42,000 nt of DNA, from the IMG/VR virus record IMGVR_UViG_3300047408_000208, positions 1-42,000 of that record; one strand, given 5' to 3'. A program made the position numbers and the translations under genes. Under the pieces are notes generated by a model that made no database searches, was not told where the DNA came from, and saw only the letters and a program-made list of their open reading frames with translations. How positions within the stretch are numbered: the first letter of the stretch is position 1; every line of letters begins with the position of its first letter. Of this stretch, positions 30,474 to 37,421 are shown piece after piece. The DNA comes from a virus.

Positions 30474-30803
30474 ATGGAAAATCTTGCAGAGCGTCAAAAA
30501 GAAGCCCTCAGGCTGGTCGAGCGCCTGATCGAATTGGAGCCTGATGTCGGCACGCTGCAGTATGCCTGCAAAATGCGCGAGCGGCTCAAGCTGCCGATGT
30601 CGGTGGTGCTGGACAAGCTGCAGCAGCTGTATCCAGAACTCACAGTGATGGACACCGCCGCGAAACTCGGCGTCAGCCGGCAGGCCTATTACGGCTGGGT
30701 CAATGGCCTCGCCCGGCCCAACGCTAAGATCGCCAAGAAGCTCGCCGCCATGACCGGGTTCGACGCCGCCGACATCAAGGGCAAGCTGCCGCCATGGCGC
30801 TAG
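30474..30803 (+). CDS. helix-turn-helix transcriptional regulator
   Basis: A 109-residue protein with a helical N-terminal part (ERQKEALRLVERLIELEPDV) and a Cro/CI-like HTH near residues 60-80 (VMDTAAKLGVSRQAYYGWVNGLARP), followed by another helix (NAKIAKKLAAMTGFDAADI). It is divergently transcribed from the SSB-like operon, which is the expected place for a phage repressor. A possible promoter (TTGTCT at 30440, TATCTA at 30462) would start transcription at or near the ATG, so the mRNA may be leaderless; no SD is seen. Confidence 0.82.
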   Translation: MENLAERQKEALRLVERLIELEPDVGTLQYACKMRERLKLPMSVVLDKLQQLYPELTVMDTAAKLGVSRQAYYGWVNGLARPNAKIAKKLAAMTGFDAADIKGKLPPWR

Positions 30804-31054
30804 AACAGCAACTCGAAATCAGTTGGCACGACCATGGTCGCGCGCCGCAATGCGCGCCAAATCCCGCCTACCCTAACGGCGTCGACGTCGATCTCAGCCG
30901 AGGCGAGCAAGGCTGCTCAAGCCCACTACCCTATCCGGCAAAACGTTGCGGTATCTTTCTCGTGCGCTGCGAGCGCTGCGCCTCCAGCGCTGCGATCACC
31001 ACCGCTGGCCGGCCTGACGACCCACGCTCGATTAAGCTCAGATGTAAGAGGTAG
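30794..31054 (+). CDS. conserved small phage protein with Cys pair
   Basis: An 86-residue protein overlapping the regulator by 10 bases. The C-terminal part (SPLPYPAKRCGIFLVRCERCASSAAITTAGRPDDPRSIKLRCKR) matches a small conserved family I recall from rhizobial phages; cysteines near 53, 60 and 63 may bind metal. Function unknown. The start (ATG 30794) is the only one giving the full family N-terminus. Confidence 0.75.
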   Translation: MALEQQLEISWHDHGRAPQCAPNPAYPNGVDVDLSRGEQGCSSPLPYPAKRCGIFLVRCERCASSAAITTAGRPDDPRSIKLRCKR

Positions 31055-31056
31055 AT

Positions 31057-31473
31057 ATGCGAACCGTCGTGCCGGAAAAACTTGAGCAGGGCCGGGTGCT
31101 GCACGGCAAGATGGCGTCAACACCCGAGGACGGCATGATGGGCGCGTTCATCGTGATCGGCAATATCAGCCGCGAACTGCACATCATCAGCAGCGGCCCG
31201 GCCCCAGTGCAGCTGCTCGATCCGGAGTACGCCTGGGAGCACGTCAGCGTGTCAATACCCGATAAAACACCGACTTGGTCAGAGATGTGCTGGGTCAAGG
31301 ATTTATTCTGGCTGGAGGACGAATGCGTAATGCAGCTCCATCCGCCGCGTTCGGAGTACGTCAACCACCACCCGTACTGCCTGCATCTGTGGAAGCCGAT
31401 CAACCAGACCATCCCGATGCCGCCAACGATCCTGATCGGACCGAAGGTGACTACGTCAGCTGTCGCCGACTAG
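31057..31473 (+). CDS. DUF7694-like phage protein
   Basis: A 138-residue protein preceded by AGAGG. The middle (EHVSVSIPDKTPTWSEMCWVKDLFWLEDECVMQLHPPRSEYVNHHPYCLHLWKP) matches the conserved pattern of the DUF7694 family as I recall it (PTWxEMCxVKDLFW...VMQLHPxxSxYVN.HPYxLHLW). Function unknown; members are common in phages. It ends 4 bases inside the convergent membrane-protein gene. Confidence 0.78.
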   Translation: MRTVVPEKLEQGRVLHGKMASTPEDGMMGAFIVIGNISRELHIISSGPAPVQLLDPEYAWEHVSVSIPDKTPTWSEMCWVKDLFWLEDECVMQLHPPRSEYVNHHPYCLHLWKPINQTIPMPPTILIGPKVTTSAVAD

Positions 31474-31637
31474 CTATGGACTGGCTGTCCGAAGACGTGC
31501 CAGCCCAACAGCACAAACAAAATGAACAGCAGCACGTTGTTGCCCACCGGGCCGTATCCGGTCGGACTGCGCCAGTCCCAGAGCCAGAACAGTAGCCAGA
31601 TCAGCATGAGAATCCAGAACAACAAACCGAAGGTCAT
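31470..31637 (-). CDS. 55-residue two-TM membrane protein (lysis region)
   Basis: From ATG 31637, 8 bases after CGGAG. Two membrane helices, TFGLLFWILMLIWLLFWLW and NNVLLFILFVLLGWHVF, separated by a short polar loop DWRSPTGYGPVG. This small family is familiar from rhizobial phages. It lies just downstream of the endolysin operon, so a holin-like or antiholin role is possible. Confidence 0.75.
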   Translation of the reverse strand: MTFGLLFWILMLIWLLFWLWDWRSPTGYGPVGNNVLLFILFVLLGWHVFGQPVHS

Positions 31638-31652
31638 AGCGTGAACTCCGAA

Positions 31653-31736
31653 TCATCGAAGTAAAAAGTAAAACAGGCACATCACCAACACCAAGACCGC
31701 CGCCGCCACCGCCCAGTATCGCCATTCCATGTCCAT
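31653..31736 (-). CDS. 27-residue membrane micro-protein (lysis region)
   Basis: ATG 31736 overlaps the stop of the preceding secreted-protein gene (TGATG). The product MDMEWRYWAVAAAVLVLVMC, then LFYFLLR, is one membrane helix with a short charged N-terminus. A third-position ATG (31730) is also in frame. Coupling and location support it; it may be part of a holin/pinholin set. Confidence 0.58.
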   Translation of the reverse strand: MDMEWRYWAVAAAVLVLVMCLFYFLLR

Positions 31737-31978
31737 CAGTGATGGCCCCCGGACGGGCGATCCGGCTCAAGCAGATCAAACGCCGGCACCGGCATCACGC
31801 ACGGCACCGGCTTCACCCCGCTCATATCGATGCAGCCCCAGCGCACCATACTGTTGCCGTTGAGGCGATAGGCCTCCTGCAACAGCCAAACCTTGATGGT
31901 GTCGTTGGGAATCAGGGTGCCGTTCTGCGCCAACGCCGGCGTCATCAGCAACAACGATAGCAGCACAAATCTAACCAT
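31736..31978 (-). CDS. small secreted protein with signal peptide
   Basis: An 80-residue protein from ATG 31978, 6 bases after GGGGAGG; the upstream frame overlaps the endolysin and is rejected. The first 18 residues (MVRFVLLSLLLMTPALAQ) form a signal peptide with cleavage after ALA. The mature part is short with two Cys residues (WGCIDMSGVKPVPCVMPVP). Coupled to the endolysin gene. Likely periplasmic, possibly a lysis accessory; it does not look like a spanin because it has no coiled coil. Confidence 0.75.
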   Translation of the reverse strand: MVRFVLLSLLLMTPALAQNGTLIPNDTIKVWLLQEAYRLNGNSMVRWGCIDMSGVKPVPCVMPVPAFDLLEPDRPSGGHH

Positions 31979-33128
31979 AGATAACCTCCCCATTGATCGC
32001 GATGGTGACCTGGACCTCACCGCTGGTCTCCACATCGAAATGCACCGAGGCCGCTCCCGGGGCCGGCGCCGGGGCCGGCTCGACACTACCGTCCGCCCAC
32101 TCCTCGGCCAGCTGAGTCGCGGTGCCCTTGTAGGAATTGATGTCGCACGGCCCGATACCTTCGATCGAATGCGGGCTCGGACCTGACACCCCATCCGTGA
32201 ACTGCCAAAGCCAGTAGGTATTCCATGACGCCTGCACCACCGGCGTCGTGGAGTACTGGCACAGCCACAGCCGCCGTGACCCGAACCAGGGATCAGCCCT
32301 AGAGCCGAGCGCTTCCTTGATGGTGTTGCCGCCATAGATCACGCATTGATTTGGTCGCCTCAACGCGCCCTCGACCTGAGTTACCCATTGCTTGACTTGG
32401 CTGAGGCTCATCTTACTGCCGCCCGGATTATCCTCCCAGTCCAGACAGAAAAGCTCGTCTGGATCGGGAGCAGCAAACCCTAGAAAATTCGCCACCTGCT
32501 TGCTGACATCGGTGCCGTCGGCGAAGTGATAGGCGCCCCACAGCAATCCCGCCGCCTTGGCCGCTGTTTGCTGATCGACGTAAGTCGGATCGGTGTAGCT
32601 GGTGCCCTGAGTGGCCTTGTAGATCACGCCAACGATGCCGGCGTCAGCAACACGCCCGTAGTCGTCGGCCGGATCCCAGTGCGAGAGATCGACTGACATC
32701 GGCTTGATCGGTTCACTCATAGCCAAATCTCCCTGGTACGGATAAACGATTTCGATTTCATCATCAGTGACCAGACCGAGATGATCGAGTAGACCGGGAC
32801 TTACATCCGCGATTCGCTCGGTGTCGGAATGCGGTCCCCAGTCAGCCGGCAGAGCGATGCAAGATTTGCCGGTCTTCGGATTCCTGACCTCGACCCGGAT
32901 GTCGAGCAGCGACGATTTGGAAGTGACATCGTAGTCCCATCGGGTGGCGATATAGAAAGTTTCTGGGTCCAGTCGCCGGGCCAAGCCAGTGGTGCCGGGC
33001 GGCTGCTCATCCAAAAACAGCGAAGGTTGGTCGGACACCTCATAGATGAAAGCGAGATCCTCGTCCGGGGCGACGCCAAAATCCTCCGGACCACCAAACC
33101 AGGATACCTTGCCTGTGAGCCTGATCAC
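31971..33128 (-). CDS. two-domain endolysin: RlpA-like DPBB plus GH25 muramidase
   Basis: A 385-residue protein starting with GTG 33128 (GTGA overlap with the upstream gene; GGAG 8 bases upstream). Residues 1-130 resemble an RlpA-like double-psi beta barrel: VSWFGGPEDFGV, VEVRNPKTGKSCIALPADWGPHSDTERIADVS, GLLDHLGL. Residues 140-330 are glycoside hydrolase 25: MSVDLSHWDPADDYGRVADAGI, VIYKATQGTSYTDPTY, LFCLDWEDN (acidic catalytic pair), and WLWQFTDG. A Pro/Ala linker and a short beta-rich end follow. No signal peptide, so it needs a holin. Confidence 0.88.
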   Translation of the reverse strand: MIRLTGKVSWFGGPEDFGVAPDEDLAFIYEVSDQPSLFLDEQPPGTTGLARRLDPETFYIATRWDYDVTSKSSLLDIRVEVRNPKTGKSCIALPADWGPHSDTERIADVSPGLLDHLGLVTDDEIEIVYPYQGDLAMSEPIKPMSVDLSHWDPADDYGRVADAGIVGVIYKATQGTSYTDPTYVDQQTAAKAAGLLWGAYHFADGTDVSKQVANFLGFAAPDPDELFCLDWEDNPGGSKMSLSQVKQWVTQVEGALRRPNQCVIYGGNTIKEALGSRADPWFGSRRLWLCQYSTTPVVQASWNTYWLWQFTDGVSGPSPHSIEGIGPCDINSYKGTATQLAEEWADGSVEPAPAPAPGAASVHFDVETSGEVQVTIAINGEVIYG

Positions 33129-33346
33129 TGGACTTGCTCCAGCTTCTGCACCACCTCGTCGCAATTTTCCCTTACCGAAATAATCTTGCCGTTGGTCAGG
33201 CCAATGACGCAGTGCACGGTCTCGATCAGCAGCTTGTTCTTCTCGCCCTCGACCGCCGACGAGATGCTGGCGATCTGTTTCGGGTTAACATAGGTCTCGC
33301 GACCGTCCACGGTGTGCAACAAGATCAAGACGACGGCCAGCTTCAT
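33125..33346 (-). CDS. small protein with FlbD-like fold, lysis operon
   Basis: A 73-residue protein from ATG 33346. It begins MKLAVVLILLHTVDG, hydrophobic but short for a signal peptide, then VNPKQIASISSAVEGEKNKLLIETVHCVIGLTNGKIISVRENCDEVVQKLEQ, which resembles the FlbD family pattern (ITLxNGKxxxVxExxDEVxxxI). FlbD-like proteins occur near flagellar genes, but the same small fold also appears in phages. Function here unknown. Its stop overlaps the endolysin start. Confidence 0.68.
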   Translation of the reverse strand: MKLAVVLILLHTVDGRETYVNPKQIASISSAVEGEKNKLLIETVHCVIGLTNGKIISVRENCDEVVQKLEQVQ

Positions 33347-33362
33347 GGTTGAACCGCTTCCA

Positions 33363-33575
33363 TCAGACGACCAGCATATAATTACACCCGTCCTGTTCGA
33401 TATCAGTGATCGCCCCGCACAGTTCGCACTCGCCCTTTTTATAAAAAATATTCGACTCCGGCATGGTCTGCTTGGTTCCACAGCCGGAACAAGTGAACTG
33501 CTGAAACACGCTGGCGCCCATCCGGATCCTGATCTCAGCGCCCGCGATGCAGTCCTGAAACGGATACAGTCTCAT
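33363..33575 (-). CDS. small zinc-ribbon protein
   Basis: A 70-residue protein from ATG 33575, 8 bases after GAGGAGGG. CSGC (about residues 29-32) and CELC (about 50-53) make a classical four-cysteine ribbon. It is the first gene of the leftward lysis operon, directly downstream of the 77-bp repeat. Possibly regulatory or structural; function unknown. Confidence 0.75.
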   Translation of the reverse strand: MRLYPFQDCIAGAEIRIRMGASVFQQFTCSGCGTKQTMPESNIFYKKGECELCGAITDIEQDGCNYMLVV

Positions 33576-33608
33576 GGCTCAATCCCTCCTCGCGACAGAC
33601 GAAAGGAA

Positions 33609-33685
33609 TTTACATCATAGCTGCCCCTCGTGCAATGCATATCTGCTTGTCAGTGAGCGCTACAGCGTGTAGCGGTGCGCTCAGT
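33609..33685. repeat. 77-bp perfect inverted repeat, right copy
   Basis: Exact reverse complement of positions 1-77. It lies 33 bases upstream of the leftward lysis operon and directly abuts the triple operator array at 33685. In the leftward reading direction it carries the same hairpin and TATGAT seen at the left copy. Confidence 0.95.
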
Positions 33686-33754
33686 TGTGTACCACCTCGT
33701 ACACAACCATTATGTACCGCGTAGTACATAAGTTGTGTACCGCATAGTACACAA
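33685..33754. promoter_or_regulatory. three tandem 22-bp operator palindromes
   Basis: Three near-identical dyads occur at 33685-33706, 33710-33731 and 33733-33754, with consensus TT(G/A)TGTAC-N6-GTACA(C/T)AA. Two copies have perfect 8-bp arms TTGTGTAC/GTACACAA and the middle copy TTATGTAC/GTACATAA. Spacing of 25 and 23 bases is close to two helical turns, so the sites would be on the same DNA face and favour cooperative repressor binding. They precede the leftward lysis operon. Confidence 0.85.
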
Positions 33755-33836
33755 CTTTAACGGGAACGTCTCTTGGACCGAGAGCTACGCTCCGCGCTCG
33801 CGCCCATGCCCGATTTTTCCCAAAATCCAAAATCCT

Positions 33837-33865
33837 AAGTTCCATTTTTTGGAACTTTAATTTTT
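33837..33865. terminator. possible bidirectional stem-loop terminator
   Basis: AAGTTCC (837-843) pairs with GGAACTT (851-857) across ATTTTTT, followed on the plus strand by TAATTTTTG. The 7-bp stem is A/T-rich in part and the T-run is offset, so efficiency is uncertain. It lies downstream of the leftward genes ending at 33998. The rest of 33755-33997 holds no convincing gene. Confidence 0.35.
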
Positions 33866-33997
33866 GTAGAGCAACCGACGCGGCGGCGGCGCGGGGTGAT
33901 GCGGGCAACCAGAACAGCAATATCGACGTCTTTTTTTCATGATCCTATTCAGGCCCCTGAGCGGCCTCCGATCTGGTCGAAAAAATTAACATCGGCC

Positions 33998-34201
33998 TCA
34001 TCGCAACCAGCGATCGCGCCGCTCCTGCTGCCAGCGCCGCATCTCGTCCTGGTAGCGGCCCCAGGCCGCATTAGGGATCTGCCAATAGCCGCCGTGCCGC
34101 TCGACCAAGGCCTGCAGGTCGGGCGGCGGGTGGTTCAGCCGCCACACCGCATAGCAGTTGTTATTCTGCGCCACGCGGGTGGCCTTCGTTACCTCAGCCA
34201 T
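33998..34201 (-). CDS. small hypothetical protein
   Basis: A 67-residue protein overlapping the upstream gene by 8 bases, with AAGG 8 bases upstream. Sequence AEVTKATRVAQNNNCYAVWR, then RHGGYWQIPNAAWGRYQDEM and a basic tail (RRWQQERRDRWLR). Resembles short uncharacterised phage proteins with Trp and Gln-rich helices. Unknown function. Confidence 0.7.
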   Translation of the reverse strand: MAEVTKATRVAQNNNCYAVWRLNHPPPDLQALVERHGGYWQIPNAAWGRYQDEMRRWQQERRDRWLR

Positions 34202-34385
34202 CGGGCTTGCCTTCGGTGAACTCGATGCCGTCGTTAGCGATCGTCTCCATGGCGTCAGCGATCCGGCCCAAGGCTTCGGCGATGGCGGTCAGGGCGCTGA
34301 CCCATCCGGTCTCATTGAGGCGGTCGGCCAGGGCGTGGCCTGCGGCTTCAGCGGCGCGGTCGAGGTCGTCGGGGTGGATGGTCAT
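34194..34385 (-). CDS. small hypothetical acidic protein
   Basis: A 63-residue protein from ATG 34385, 8 bases after AAAGGA. The frame extends upstream to 34427 without support. It is acidic and helical (PDDLDRAAEAAGHALADRLN, then ALTAIAEALGRIADAMETIA). Coupled to the following gene. No family recognised. Confidence 0.68.
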   Translation of the reverse strand: MTIHPDDLDRAAEAAGHALADRLNETGWVSALTAIAEALGRIADAMETIANDGIEFTEGKPDG

Positions 34386-34512
34386 GAGCGGCGTCCTTTC
34401 AAGTTCCATGAAGCGGACTTTCCACAAAACGGCCTACTCACCCTACCCAGGGTGCCTACCCACCCACCCCCTAAAGGGGGTGGGGTGAGGTGGGTAGGGG
34501 GGGTGGGGTAGG

Positions 34513-34615
34513 GTGGACAGGGGGTGGACAGGGGGGTGGACAGGGGGGTGGACAGGCATTTACCACACTCCGATACCACACGTTTCGGAATATCCGAATT
34601 TACCCCCCTGTCCAC
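34513..34615. repeat. GTGGACAG iteron-like repeats and G-rich tract
   Basis: GTGGACAG occurs four times in direct orientation starting at 34513, 34524, 34536 and 34548 (11-12 base spacing, each followed by 1-6 G), and once inverted as CTGTCCAC at 34608-34615. Between them lies a TTCGGA-ATA-TCCGAA hairpin (34584-34598). The preceding 34460-34512 is rich in runs of three to seven G, including a CCACCCCC..GGGGGTGG hairpin, and could form G-quadruplexes on the plus strand. It lies immediately downstream of the primase-helicase gene; it may be a replication origin. The whole 34386-34677 gap has no gene. Confidence 0.65.
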
Positions 34616-34677
34616 CCCTTTCCACCTCTGAAATCGTTCGACTATTTTTTTACGATTGTTTCCAGATATAACTAATT

Positions 34678-36555
34678 TCATTCGACAATCTCCAGATAAT
34701 TGACCCGGTTGGAGGGTGGTCCCCACTCCTTGACGGTCAGGGTTCCACGCTTCAGCAACCGTTCCATGGCGGCGGTCAGCTCGCCCTTTTTGATCCCGGC
34801 GGCTTCGGGTCGTTTCACGAACACGGTGGGGGCATAGTTGCGGGCGAACTGGTTGGGCGACAGCGGGGTGCGGCCCTTGCAGGATTGCATCAGGTCCATG
34901 AACACGATGTCGATCTTGGCCTCCTTCGAGGCCTTCTCGTAGTCGGTTGGCTGTCGTTCCGGCAGGAACAGGCCGTTCTGGTAGCGCAGGGTGATCTCCT
35001 TAGCGGGTGGTCCGTACTGGTTTTTCAAGAACCGCAATACCCGCAATTCGTGTTCCGGCTGCTGGTCGGCGCCATCGCCGTTCTTCAATGTTTCCAGGTA
35101 CATCCTGGCGCGCACCGCGTTGTGCCATCCGGTGGATCCCGAGATCCCGCTCTGGTTGGCCATCCCGGTCAGTGACGGGTGCGAGATCAGGATGACTGAT
35201 CCGCCGCAGGCGGCCGCCAGTTGCGACAATAGGCTGACGAACTGGGTGACCTGGGAGCGGTCGATTTCGCTGCCGCTGTAGACGTGTGAGGACGGGGCAA
35301 TGATGATCTGGACTGGCTTCAGCGCGCGCGCCTCCTGCAGGATGCGCAGGTACAGTTCGGTTGGCTTGACCACGCCGTCATGGTCGGCGGTGGCCATCAC
35401 CGCCGGTTTGCCGTGGAGTGATAGGATGTGCAGGCCGCCGTCGATCAGGTCCTGGTAGCTGCAGCCGTACAGGCGGGTGATGGCAGCGAGCCGGCGGTGG
35501 ACCACGGCGATATGGTCCTCGGCGTCGATGAAGAATGCCGGGCCCTGTTCGGGGATGGCTCCGAGCCAGTTCATACCCCGGGCGTGGGCGCCGGCGAGCT
35601 GCAGCCCTAGCGTTGACTTGCCGCCGCCGCCGTAGCCTGAGAACAGGCAGACCTCATTGGCTGGGATCAGGTCGGTGACAGTCCAAACCTGTTGCGGGAC
35701 CTCGACGCCGTCCCAGGCGATATTGTTCCACGGCAAGCCGACCGGCACAGGTGCCTGCGGCAGTTTTTTCGCCGAATCTTCCGGTCGGTAGCTCCTGGCG
35801 TCGTTGACCAGCTCCTCGAGCAGTTTCTCGGCGTGGTGTCCGGCTTTGGCGACGAAGTCCGAGATATCGCCGCCGTCGGGGATTTCCGGCCACACCTCGT
35901 TGAGCTCGATGGTGCTGACAGAATTCGCAACACCAAAGGTACCTTGGCAGATCGCCGCGACGTGGGCCCGGCCGGGTTCGTCGTGATCGCCGCACACCAC
36001 GACATCGGCACCGCGCAACTGTTCGGAATGCGCCAAAGTCCACTTCGGCGCCTTGTCGGGCTGGCTGGCGCCGTGGGCGTTGCAGGTGGCGGCAAATCCC
36101 AACCGCCAGCAGGTTTCGGCGTCCTTCTCGCCCTCGACCACCAGGATCGGTTCGCCGCCCGCGATCGCGTCGCGGACCTCGTCGATGCGGTACAGCAGGC
36201 CGGAGGTATCGGCGCCGGCGGCGCCCTTTTCCCATTCACCCTTGCCGTTCTGGTGCTGCCAGAAGAACCCGCCGCCGGGATGGCGCACCTTACGCAAGCC
36301 CTCGCCGTAGTCGTAATGCGGCCACTGCCGGCGCTGGCCGTTACCGCTGGCCGCGCCGCGTTCCGGGCCGGTCCAGCCGCAGTGATTACAGCCCCATTTC
36401 ACCCGCTCGCCGCTGATGCTGATCCACAGGCATCTGAGCTTCTGGTGGTGTAGTTGGCGCTGCGCCGAGCATCTCGGGCAGGTGGTGCCCTGGCGTTTCA
36501 GGCTGTAGTCGTGCAGGCTGATGCCGGCGGCATTGAGCAGTTCCTGCGGGGTCAT
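34678..36555 (-). CDS. bifunctional primase-helicase
   Basis: A 625-residue replication protein with: zinc finger at the N-terminus (CPRC near 26-29, CNHC near 56-59), TOPRIM primase domain (ILVVEGEKDAETCWRLGF, VVVCGDHDEPGRAHVAA, about 135-200), and a RecA/RepA-like helicase domain with Walker A FSGYGGGGKSTL (about 310-320), FFIDAEDH (about 345) and IIIAPSSHVYSG. The C-terminus is winged-helix-like (KKGELTAAMERLLKRGTLTV). It would unwind DNA and lay primers. GGGAG precedes ATG 36555. Confidence 0.92.
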   Translation of the reverse strand: MTPQELLNAAGISLHDYSLKRQGTTCPRCSAQRQLHHQKLRCLWISISGERVKWGCNHCGWTGPERGAASGNGQRRQWPHYDYGEGLRKVRHPGGGFFWQHQNGKGEWEKGAAGADTSGLLYRIDEVRDAIAGGEPILVVEGEKDAETCWRLGFAATCNAHGASQPDKAPKWTLAHSEQLRGADVVVCGDHDEPGRAHVAAICQGTFGVANSVSTIELNEVWPEIPDGGDISDFVAKAGHHAEKLLEELVNDARSYRPEDSAKKLPQAPVPVGLPWNNIAWDGVEVPQQVWTVTDLIPANEVCLFSGYGGGGKSTLGLQLAGAHARGMNWLGAIPEQGPAFFIDAEDHIAVVHRRLAAITRLYGCSYQDLIDGGLHILSLHGKPAVMATADHDGVVKPTELYLRILQEARALKPVQIIIAPSSHVYSGSEIDRSQVTQFVSLLSQLAAACGGSVILISHPSLTGMANQSGISGSTGWHNAVRARMYLETLKNGDGADQQPEHELRVLRFLKNQYGPPAKEITLRYQNGLFLPERQPTDYEKASKEAKIDIVFMDLMQSCKGRTPLSPNQFARNYAPTVFVKRPEAAGIKKGELTAAMERLLKRGTLTVKEWGPPSNRVNYLEIVE

Positions 36556-36683
36556 GAGCTGAGCTCCCGCGTCGCGTCTTTTAGCTTGTCATGGCGGAAC
36601 CGATTGTTTATATTAGGCATTGGAGTAAGCCTTCCTTGATCGGTGGGTTTACGGGCCTTCCTTTGCAGGGATGGGTCATCCAT
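36552..36683 (-). CDS. 43-residue basic micro-protein before the primase
   Basis: From ATG 36683, the frame ends in an ATGA overlap with the primase start. The product is basic (MDDPSLQRKARKPTDQGRLT, then PNINNRFRHDKLKDATRELSS). A shorter version from the internal ATG (residue 22) has GGAAGG 9 bases upstream. The coupling suggests translation, but composition alone is not decisive. Confidence 0.42.
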   Translation of the reverse strand: MDDPSLQRKARKPTDQGRLTPMPNINNRFRHDKLKDATRELSS

Positions 36684-36686
36684 ACT

Positions 36687-36726
36687 GGCCCGGCCGCCTC
36701 CGCAGCGTGCCGGGCCGATCCTTTTT
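36687..36726 (+). terminator. GC-rich stem-loop with T-run
   Basis: GGCCCGGC (36687-36694) pairs perfectly with GCCGGGCC (36709-36716), followed by GATCCTTTTT. The loop is 14 bases and the T-run starts 5 bases after the stem, so it is a moderate rho-independent terminator candidate on the plus strand. On the minus strand it lies in the leader of the primase operon. Confidence 0.4.
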
Positions 36727-36782
36727 ATGAAGCAGACATGACAAGCTACGCTCGGGCGTGGACCTAACGCAAGCAAAATGCC

Positions 36783-37097
36783 ATGTCACAATCCAGCTTA
36801 CGCCCGCCATCCCCACGCCCCGAATTCACCGTCGGCGGCGCCGCTCGCATCCAATCCCCAGATGAATCTCAGGTTGGCCCACCACCAACGGCACAACCGC
36901 TAGGCCGATCCAGGGTTGTATTCGCATTACCACTCAACAAATCTGGGCCTGTTCAACTCAAGGTATTAAATGCAATAAGCGGTCAAAGCGCTGCATTAAT
37001 TCACGACCCTACAGCTAATCTGCTTGGCAGCACCGGCTCAATCTGGGTGCATCGCATACTCACCGCAACCAGGACCCAAGACACGCGGAGGGTGTAA
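36783..37097 (+). CDS. hypothetical protein, start of tail-fibre module
   Basis: A 104-residue protein with a Pro/Arg/Ser-rich N-terminus (SQSSLRPPSPRPEFTVGGAA) and a beta-type C-terminus (VVFALPLNKSGPVQLKVLNA, LLGSTGSIWVHRILTAT). There is no obvious SD before ATG 36783; the gene overlaps the next start by TAATG. Plausible but with little direct support. Confidence 0.55.
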   Translation: MSQSSLRPPSPRPEFTVGGAARIQSPDESQVGPPPTAQPLGRSRVVFALPLNKSGPVQLKVLNAISGQSAALIHDPTANLLGSTGSIWVHRILTATRTQDTRRV

Positions 37098-37414
37098 TGC
37101 CGCTGAGCCGCCGCTACAGCCCCGAGCATCCACCCGGCGAGGCCTGCAACTTCGGGCTGGACTACGCCTTCGTGATCCCGCCCGGTACCGGCATCAGTAG
37201 CGGTCAACTCGACATCTTCACCAACACCGCGCCGCCCGTGGCCGCCGACGCTGACTGGGTCAAGGGCCCGGTGACGGTTCAGGGCCGAACGGTGTATTGT
37301 CACCTCTCAGGCGGCATCAACGGCACCGACTACCGGCTGCGCTGGACCGCCACCGACACCGACGGCAATCCCTGGCCGCGCACCACGCTGGTGCTGTGCG
37401 CCGACACCTCGTGA
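37097..37414 (+). CDS. phage fibre-tail adaptor-like protein
   Basis: A 105-residue protein, 5 bases after GGAGG. Conserved features are PLSRRYSPEHPPGEACNFGL near the N-terminus, then FVIPPGTGISSGQLDIFTN, and RGRTVYC..GTDYRLRWTATDTDGN. This matches what I recall as fibre-tail adaptor proteins of alphaproteobacterial podoviruses, which link tail fibres to the tail tip. It sits before the long fibre gene. Confidence 0.8.
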   Translation: MPLSRRYSPEHPPGEACNFGLDYAFVIPPGTGISSGQLDIFTNTAPPVAADADWVKGPVTVQGRTVYCHLSGGINGTDYRLRWTATDTDGNPWPRTTLVLCADTS

Positions 37415-37421
37415 GGTGAAC

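Noticed and set aside
33681-33920. 79-codon leftward frame over the operator array
   Set aside because: Its C-terminus is just the translation of the operator palindromes, there is no SD, and composition is poor.
34513-34560. Possible CRISPR-like short repeats
   Set aside because: Repeats are 8-12 bp with no unique spacers of constant length; they resemble iterons.
36684-36782. Possible tRNA or attachment site in the primase leader
   Set aside because: The GC-rich hairpin does not extend to a cloverleaf, and no anticodon arm or T-loop is seen; no integrase is nearby.
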